From positions 5,175,961 to 5,239,960 of the forward strand of contig NC_020172.2 of the NCBI RefSeq assembly GCF_000224145.3: 64,000 bases of DNA, written 5' to 3'. The position numbers were made by a program, and so were the translations under genes. Below are positions 29,414 to 64,000 of the stretch, one piece after another (the stretch's first letter is position 1; each line of letters opens with the position of its first letter). The stretch is from Ciona intestinalis. Lineage: Eukaryota > Chordata > Ascidiacea > Phlebobranchia > Cionidae. The notes beneath the pieces are model-generated. The model had not been told where the DNA came from, did not search any database, and saw only the letters and a program-made list of their open reading frames with translations.

Positions 29414-30986
29414 TATGATGTCATACACCAATAAAATACAAAGAGTTCAAATCTATTTTGGAATTATATAGATCTGAAATTTTATTCAAGAAAGTTAGAC
29501 TATTGTTTTTTCAAATATTAATTTAAGTGTTCGTATAACTATACGGTGCTAGTGAAGGAATCTCCCGCCCAGCTTATTTGCTAACCACTAACCCCTAGAT
29601 GNNNNNNNNNNNNNNNNNNNNNNNNNNNNNNNNNNNNNNNNNNNNNNNNNNCCGGTGTCAAATTACACGAGCGCGCAATGTTCCTGTATCTGATTTTAAA
29701 TAAAAAACTAATAACTCTTAAACTTTTTTATAATGAAATAATAAACTGCTGCAACCATGGGGGCTGTTTTGTTGTAATGACAGACCCCATTTCCGCAAAC
29801 ACGCACCCAGACAGTAAGTGCTAAAACAGGCGTTGCATTCAATATTACTTTCTTTCGCTGGGAATTGGAACATGTTTCATTTAATTGTTACGTCACTTGT
29901 CCTATAACAACATAACTATAAATTATGACGTTTCGTAATATAACAATCGGGAAGAATGTTCCCACTTCCAACCAACCACAAGTTCGAAACCTCGTGTATG
30001 AGCGTCACATTTTTACGCTCTGCGCCGGCGTATAAAGGAAGACGCATGCGGTAGCATACATTCTACACCTAACAAACGAAGCAATCGTTGTGAACTTATT
30101 CTCGTGAATAATGACGTAATGAAACTCCGGTTCTCGTGCGGTGCCATCAAACGATGTTTTTTGGCCTCTGTCCAAGCTCGACCGGGACGATACTATGTAA
30201 TATCATATTGCAATCTCTGTTGGTTCCCATTTACTGATGTCGTCGCTCTTCGCTCTTATATTTGTATCAATTAAAATTTACATAATCGCGATTTACCTGC
30301 ATTTAAACTAATCATCAGAAACAAAAATTATACACAAACTGGAAGCGAATAAAACACGATTGTTTTATAACAATCTCGTTTGTAATGTAACAATCGTAAT
30401 GGTTTATTAAAGTTATTATGATGTAAATAATCGTTAGATTATCCACGATGGACATGCGTAAAACTTGCACCAATGTTTCATTTATTAAAAAGACGTTTCT
30501 AATTAAGTATAAATAATGTAATATAAAACCAATATCTAAAGCGTTTATTTCGCTTTAGAGATAACGTTGTTTTTTATCTGTATGACAGACCCCTTTTGAA
30601 CGCGCTAGTTGCACCACTGGCTGCAAAAGTTATAAATACTTTTTAATTAAATAATTTTTATTGGAAATTACGAAACGAGACGTCTTTTTAACCGCAAACC
30701 ACGTGCTCTGTAATATTTAAATTAGCGACGCTTTTCGACTGAATATGAACGCGTTCTCGTACGCCTTTCTCCTTAATGACGTCATAGGTGCTCGGGCTCG
30801 GGCTCGTGCCGAGCTTCTCGTTGAAGCTCGACGCTCGGCGAACCCGAGCTTTTACAACTTCAGCACATCCCTATTGTTTAACTCAAAACACTGTAATAGC
30901 ACTGTGGGCATGGGAGTGGCACTCTTTACTTTATAAAGAACCTATCCAATTTGACGTTTAATTGACTTTTTGCTGTTATTTCATAG
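29414..30986. promoter_or_regulatory. Divergent RCC1 / PPIE intergenic region with gap
   Basis: Holds the upstream regions of RCC1 (leftward) and PPIE (rightward) and a 50-N gap. Apart from the gap I see a TATA-like GCGTATAAAGG near 30030 followed by GACGCATGCGG (NRF1-like), and one TGACGTCA near 30777. A GC-rich inverted block at about 30785-30872 (GCTCGGGCTCGGGCTCG ... CGAACCCGAGC) is probably a short transposon. No first PPIE exon was found. Confidence 0.5.
29602..29651. other. Assembly gap (50 N)
   Basis: A run of exactly 50 N, probably a placeholder length. It lies between the RCC1 start and the first visible PPIE exon. Confidence 0.99.
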
Positions 30987-33671
30987 AATTTGAACTTGCT
31001 GAAGATGCCAAAGCTGCCATTGATAATATGGTAAGAAGTAGAAGTAAGGAGACAAACTTTACGTTTCCCATAAAATGTTTAAACTAACGTTCTTGATTTT
31101 AGAACGAATCCGAAATCTTTGGACGCACGATCCGAGTAAATATTGCAAAACCAATGTTTTCAAATAAAGATGGGCTTCACCATAGACCAGGTTAGTGGTG
31201 TTGACAATAACTTTGTGTTATAATGGTTGTAGGAGCTTGCCAAGAAGATATGGGTTCAGGCTTGTTGATGCCACCATTGTGGGCTTGTACATTCTTCAGC
31301 GAGACACCTAAGGACCAAATTATCAGCCATACAGATAAATAATCACCCCCAAAGTTGCATGTGGTAACTCCTAAGCGACCACGAGGTGTATGAAACAAAA
31401 CACATTCGTGTTATAACGACTTTCGTTGCGATTCCATGTGAGGATAAATAAGTTACATTTACTCGTATATAAATTGTCGCAAAAATTATTTACATATTTT
31501 TCATTTAAACCTCTCTAGTGTGGGCGGATGAGGATTGGTTGAAGAAATACGCGATGAAGGAAAACGAGGAAGAAGGAGGGAAGACGGAGGAAGGGAGCGA
31601 AGTGGTTGAGAAAGAAAAAGTAAAGAATCCCAAGGTGGGAGATGTTGTTGTTATATTCTATATGGGTGAGGTGCTTGTTACAGAATAGGGGGTTTACTCA
31701 GTGTTAGCTCATATGAATAAATGTGATTTATGTGGTGGGGCAATGACTAATTAAAACACAAGCGTCCTATTTTATACACCTTGTGCCATCGAATGTTTCA
31801 TGTATGGCTGATAATTTAAACAACTCATAAAAGAATATTGCGAGCAATTATCTAAGTGTTTTGCCCCAACACCCAGCGTGGATCTCAATCAATATATAAC
31901 CCCCTTACATTGTTAACCCAGGTATTCTTCGATATAAGGATTGGCGGTCAATACACAGGTCGATTATTGATGGAATTAAGAGCTGATGTTGTTCCTAAGA
32001 CTGCAGGTAATTATCTGACACTGTTTGTTTAAAAAAATTATATAGTATAATATATATTCATTAAAGCTTTTTGACACTAAATTTAACCCTTATTCCAGTT
32101 GTATATATATATACATATACTTTTTATAAAATTTTATAAATGTAAAAACAACAATTTTCAGAAAACTTTAGATGTCTATGTACTCATGAAAAGGGGTTTG
32201 GGTATAGGGGAAGTACCTTTCACCGTATTATTCCGCAATTTATGTGCCAGGTGAGTTCTTGTGATTATGAAGTGTGTAAACTAAACAACACCACCCCATA
32301 ATTGGTAGGTTGCAGGATTCTAGCTCTGAGTTTATGGGTTCAAGGTTTGTCACTGCTACCATTGTTGGCTTAAGTGTGCTTTGGGTAGACACCTAATGAC
32401 AATTGTCTAAAATGTCGCCCAAACCTTTCAAAAAGACAAAAAATAAAAATAATGACCCACAAAGTTACGTATGTAGAAACTCAAAAGCAGCCATGTGCAT
32501 GAAACAGAACACTCGTGTTATAATCTAGGGCAGAAGTGGTGTCAATTGACAAATGTTCTTTACGAGTTGTCTAAAATGTCACCCATACCTTAATAAAAAC
32601 TGAGGCACAAAGTTACATACACAATAACTCATAAGTGGGAATGAGGTGTATGAAACAGAACACTCGTGCTATAAGGACTGTTGTTGCCCCGTGAGGATAA
32701 TAAGTTACACCCAACTAGCCTACTATAATATTACACACAGGGTGGGGACTTCACGCAACATAATGGGACAGGTGGGAAGTCAATATATGGAGGAAAGTTT
32801 GCCGATGAAAACTTTAAGTTAAAACATACAGGACCAGGTTAGTGGTGTGTATATAAAGTACCACAACGTTTTTTTTTATGTATATAGTAGGGTGGGGGAA
32901 GATGGGACTCCTTTTTATTCTATTTTCTCGTCCCATTTGGTAATAAACAAAGAAATGTCAAAGAATTATAAAACTATATCCTTACGACTCCCATAATTCG
33001 TTGTTAATTGTTTCAATCAGGATATTTGGATATTATGTGCTAAAGGTGTCCCTTTTTTCCCCTCCCTATGTCTTATTAATCATAAAATAAATATATATTA
33101 CAACTTATATGATATTTATGTAACCACTGACCCACAACAGGCACCCTTTCGATGGCAAACTCGGGTCCCAACACCAACGGGTCCCAGTTCTTCGTAACCA
33201 CCGAGAAAACAGATTGGTTAAACGACAAACATGTTGTGTTCGGTCATGTAAGGGAGGGGTTCGAAGTTATTAAGAAAATGGAGGTAAATTTGATTGTATT
33301 GTTTTATGTGGGTAAGCTCTGATCTGAGTTGGACCATTATAAACATATGGGTGGAGTTCTTTAGGAGGTATGGTAGACCTTAGATTCAGGCCAGAGTTGT
33401 CATATTACCCTTAATAGTTATTGTATAGGTATTCTTCATAAATACGGCAACCCATTTACAAGATGATAAAATTTAAATAAAAACATAATTAGGCAAACCT
33501 TTGTCATGAAAAACACTAGAGACTTACTGCTGCTACCAATATACAATGTGGAAGTTTACAGAGCAAGTGTAATAATAATGATATAACATTTCTATGTCAC
33601 AGGCAATAGGTTCAAAGGACGGGAAACCTCGGCAAAAAGTCACAATATCAGATTGCGGAGAATTGACGTGA
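30987..33671 (+). CDS. PPIE: Peptidyl-prolyl isomerase E (cyclophilin with RRM), 5' end missing
   Basis: Exons: 30987-31030, 31103-31190, 31519-31634, 31922-32006, 32162-32250, 32741-32837, 33141-33283, 33603-33671; 243 residues visible. Human PPIE (about 301 aa) is a spliceosome-associated nuclear cyclophilin. Seen: the end of the RRM ([28 protein letters not shown]), an acidic linker ([27 protein letters not shown]), then the cyclophilin domain with [52 protein letters not shown] and [10 protein letters not shown]. These hold the active-site Arg, Phe, Gln, Trp and His. It ends [11 protein letters not shown]. The first exon here begins in phase 2 behind a normal acceptor, so at least one upstream exon (about 50 codons: start and RNP motifs) is absent. 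I find it nowhere between the gap and 30986. Confidence 0.93.
32885..33069. mobile_element. Palindromic MITE copy in PPIE intron
   Basis: TAGTAGGGTGGGGGAAGATG left end; the right end is decayed to CCCTTTTTTCCCCTCCC. It lies just upstream of the penultimate intron's acceptor. Confidence 0.85.
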
Positions 33672-33764
33672 AATATTTTGCAAATAGTATTGGATTTCTA
33701 TTTGGCATAGATATAATAACTGATGTTATAATTCTATGTTGTGATGAGGCTCGTGTATAAATGA

Positions 33765-33770
33765 AATAAA
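33765..33770 (+). promoter_or_regulatory. Poly(A) signal of PPIE
   Basis: AATAAA in ATGAAATAAAGTGG, about 95 nt past the PPIE stop. Confidence 0.7.
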
Positions 33771-34117
33771 GTGGACTTCTTTTGTATTTAAAAAGGGTTA
33801 AAGTATTATTATGAGTATGAACACTTACAGCAGGTCTCCGTAATAAATTAATTTGAAATTAGTCTTTTTCTGTAACCGCTGTTCACTAGGAAGTAATTCA
33901 CGTTTACTCAAATTCAACAAAATGGGAAAGTCATAGCGAAGTCATTTACTCTTACCTTATCATATATTCATAAACCCATCCAATAATACAGACACAGCAA
34001 CGCTCCCAAATTTCCCATTATACTATATTTAAAGCAGAAACTAACAACAGCAGCAGCTGTTTAAGGTAGACAGTTATTCTGGTGTTCATACCATACATAA
34101 TATATATTGGAAAAAAA

Positions 34118-34390
34118 GTGGTTAGCGCGCCTTTCTTTTAACCCAGAGGTAATGGGTTCAGGGCTCGACGTTGCTACCATTGTGGGCGTATGTGTCCTTG
34201 GGCAACAAACTTAATGGCAATTGCTCCAACCCAGTGGTTACTAATGGGTTGTCCAAATTATCAGCCATACAAAAAAAAATAATCACCCACAAAGTAACAT
34301 ACATGGTAACTCGTAGGCTGGCACGAGGAGATAAACCCGTGTTATAACGGCTGTCGTTTTCCGGCCACGCGAGGATAAAGTAAGTTACAT
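34118..34390 (+). mobile_element. Composite SINE, best full-length copy
   Basis: A tRNA-like head with an A-box region GTGGTTAGCGCGCC and B-box region GGGTTCAGGGCTCGACG is followed by a linker (CAATTGCTCCAACCCAGTGG), an A-run, and the GGTAACTCGTAGGCTGGCACG ... GCGAGGATAAAG tail unit. Partial copies lie near 1292-1415 (minus), 3022-3098, 3643-3870, 5022-5260, 9970-10080, 10884-11020, 13840-13920, 15320-15450, 20265-20475, 31225-31456, 32303-32526, 32590-32710, 41345-41440 and 41870-42065. Confidence 0.8.
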
Positions 34391-35735
34391 ATATTCATCT
34401 GTTATTGTAAGATACATAAAGGTACATATGCCTAATAACAACAATATTAACAGATAATACAACCGAAGTACTGCTCTACATACTGAGTAGTAAGTCTTCA
34501 TATCTTACCTAAGGTCCTTCTCTAACTCTTATGATGTACAAGCTCTTATAAATGTTACACTTGAATCAGTGAGACACCCCTAGTGGCTGACCATTTACAC
34601 CCCAGTGAGACAGTTTATAGACACATAGAGATAGAATATCAACTGCCCCAACATACACAGAAATAATAAAAAACATAAGCAAGTAAAAGAATCCATAATT
34701 ATTTTCACATAGCTTTATTGGTTGGTCACATAAACGTCACTTTGGGCCAACAATAGTAGGCAATGGGGTATTCCCCGGAATTGATACATGCGAAAAACGA
34801 GAATCATCATCTGCTTATTGGGAAAAACTTTGAATCACTTATAATATTATTATGTTATACAATAGGAGGCACAAAGGCGTTGTTATGACGATATAGTTTC
34901 CTCTATTGCGTCATAGAGGGTAAGGCAGTCGTGGGGGAATCCCCTAACACGAGTACGAAATAATCACAATGTAAGATCGATTGCCAGCAGTAATTATTTG
35001 GGGAGTGACCAGCGATACTGACAGTGGCCAAGATGGTGGAGTTATAAGATATCTATGTGAAGCGGTAAAATAATATTTCTATGAGTATTGGCAGATTTTC
35101 AAAAAAATAAAATTTTGCAAATTTTCGAATATTTGATAATTGAAACAATGTTTTGAGTTTTAGGTTTGATATAAGATGTTTATGTGAGCGTCAAATTTAA
35201 ATTAGGGTTTTGAAAAAATTACGGAAAATGACCAGTCTGATTTTGAATTAGTTAAAACACAATATATAGCACTCCAATGGTCATTATGCTTAAACAATAA
35301 ACCCATTGTGACTTAATAGACAACAAAAATGTTGTAGAATAATGCTGTTAAAACATAGGTACTATATATGGCGAAAAAAGTCGCTTTTCGGCGTAAAAAT
35401 AAAACGCAACGTCTCGGGTAAAATTACCCAATTAGTTCGCTGCATTTTAATAAAATACTGCCTGAAAAAAATTAACCAATAGGATCGCTGAGTTAGGGAA
35501 AAGGGCCAATCAGCATTGAGAATAAGATTTGATTAAGGCAAGAAAGTTGAAATGTTATTTCCATGAAACTTTAACTGTATGGAACATTTGGTTGGGAGTA
35601 ACAAGGCACGTACGGAGGGTAACTTGAATCGGACCCAAAATTTCGACGTTTTACCCGAAACTACCGATCAATTAAACATTTGTGATGTCATAATCCGCCG
35701 GTTCTGTCATGCGTGACGACCGTGCAATTAAAATT

Positions 35736-35748
35736 TGCTGAGTCAGCA
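35736..35748. promoter_or_regulatory. Perfect 13-bp T-MARE / AP-1 palindrome
   Basis: TGCTGAGTCAGCA matches the Maf recognition element consensus TGCTGA(C/G)TCAGCA at every position and contains the AP-1 core TGAGTCA. It lies 570 bp beyond the ROCK stop in sequence without recognised repeats. Function is inference. Confidence 0.45.
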
Positions 35749-36315
35749 GATTTCGATGGTTACTATGCACATGTTAGCTCACAATGCGTCTTCAGTGGCA
35801 ACAAATCGTTAACTGTGGAACAAACAATGGTTTCAATGATGTAACAATGGGGCAATTTACAAGTTTCGTTTCAAATTTGAGATTTTTCCGAAAAAATGAA
35901 AAATTTTGGAGAAACAACAAATAAAAAACCCTTTAGGATGGATACCGAACTATTAATAATTGACAATTTGAAAATTTTTGAGAGTTCCGATAACCAAAAA
36001 AGTAAAATTTGTAGATGAATATCTGCATTGTTGTGTTATTGTATTAAACAAGGGTTAGTTATAAGTGTGAAAGAGATATTCTGGTAACTGTTTTTGTTGT
36101 GATCTTAAGGGGCAATGTTTCGTCTGCCATGCAGCATCAAGAGCATCAAGATATTGTCATCTTGTCCAAGAACATAAACTCGTAAAGATGGCAAGTTTAA
36201 CTTGTATCCATTGAGCTACAGGCAAGCTACCACTGTTCCTGGTTTGCCAGAATATCTTGCAAACTTACAACACTGTCAGCGGCAGCATAATATACAATGA
36301 CGTCAATTATTCTAT

Positions 36316-64000
<27,685 letters not shown>

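Larger units (their letters stand above)
33672..36315. other. Convergent PPIE / ROCK intergenic region
   Basis: Contains the PPIE 3' UTR, one full composite SINE (34118-34390), and a mostly unique block at 35000-36250. That block has CCAAT-type boxes near 35472 and 35504 and a palindromic MARE at 35736-35748. No coding exon was recognised. Confidence 0.6.

Noticed and set aside
34118..34200. tRNA gene
   Set aside because: A- and B-box-like motifs are present, but the fold lacks a proper acceptor stem and the unit continues into a SINE body.

Overview
The window looks like nuclear DNA of a sea squirt close to Ciona intestinalis/robusta. It holds compact chordate genes with many short GT-AG introns, AT-rich intergenic DNA, a tRNA-headed composite SINE and a very abundant short palindromic MITE. 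Species assignment is inference from gene content and repeat style. All exon models were read by eye from homology, splice signals and phase; every junction listed is phase-consistent except two flagged single-base breaks.

Layout, left to right. (1) 294-5523, plus: glucokinase regulatory protein (GCKR), 16 exons. (2) 6461-11958, minus: an STK35/PDIK1L-type Ser/Thr kinase whose last exon adds a basic tail of about 380 residues. (3) 12890-16819, minus: a small type I membrane protein with an Ig-like ectodomain and a tyrosine- and proline-rich tail. (4) 17416-18942, minus: an unrecognised, probably N-myristoylated basic protein. (5) 21724-29413, minus: RCC1, the Ran exchange factor, 12 exons with one apparent frame break. 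(6) 29602-29651: a run of 50 N. (7) 30987-33671, plus: PPIE (RRM plus cyclophilin); its first exons are not present and may lie in the gap. (8) 36316-62852, minus and running off the right edge: Rho-associated kinase (ROCK), 31 exons from mid kinase domain to a long C-terminal extension.

The genes are not an operon-like functional set. GCKR is metabolic, STK35 and ROCK are kinases, RCC1 sets the RanGTP gradient, and PPIE is a spliceosomal isomerase. RCC1 and PPIE are divergent; PPIE and ROCK converge.

Non-coding DNA is the unusual part. I count about 18 copies of one palindromic MITE, several hAT-type MITEs with recognisable 8-bp target duplications, four intronic tandem arrays (29, 71, about 121 and about 120-135 bp), and at least nine places where a piece of an exon edge is duplicated into the neighbouring intron. 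The octamer TGACGTCA is strikingly concentrated in the first 21 kb. I found no convincing new multi-gene system. The most novel items are the kinase tail, the exon-edge duplications and the unassigned receptor.
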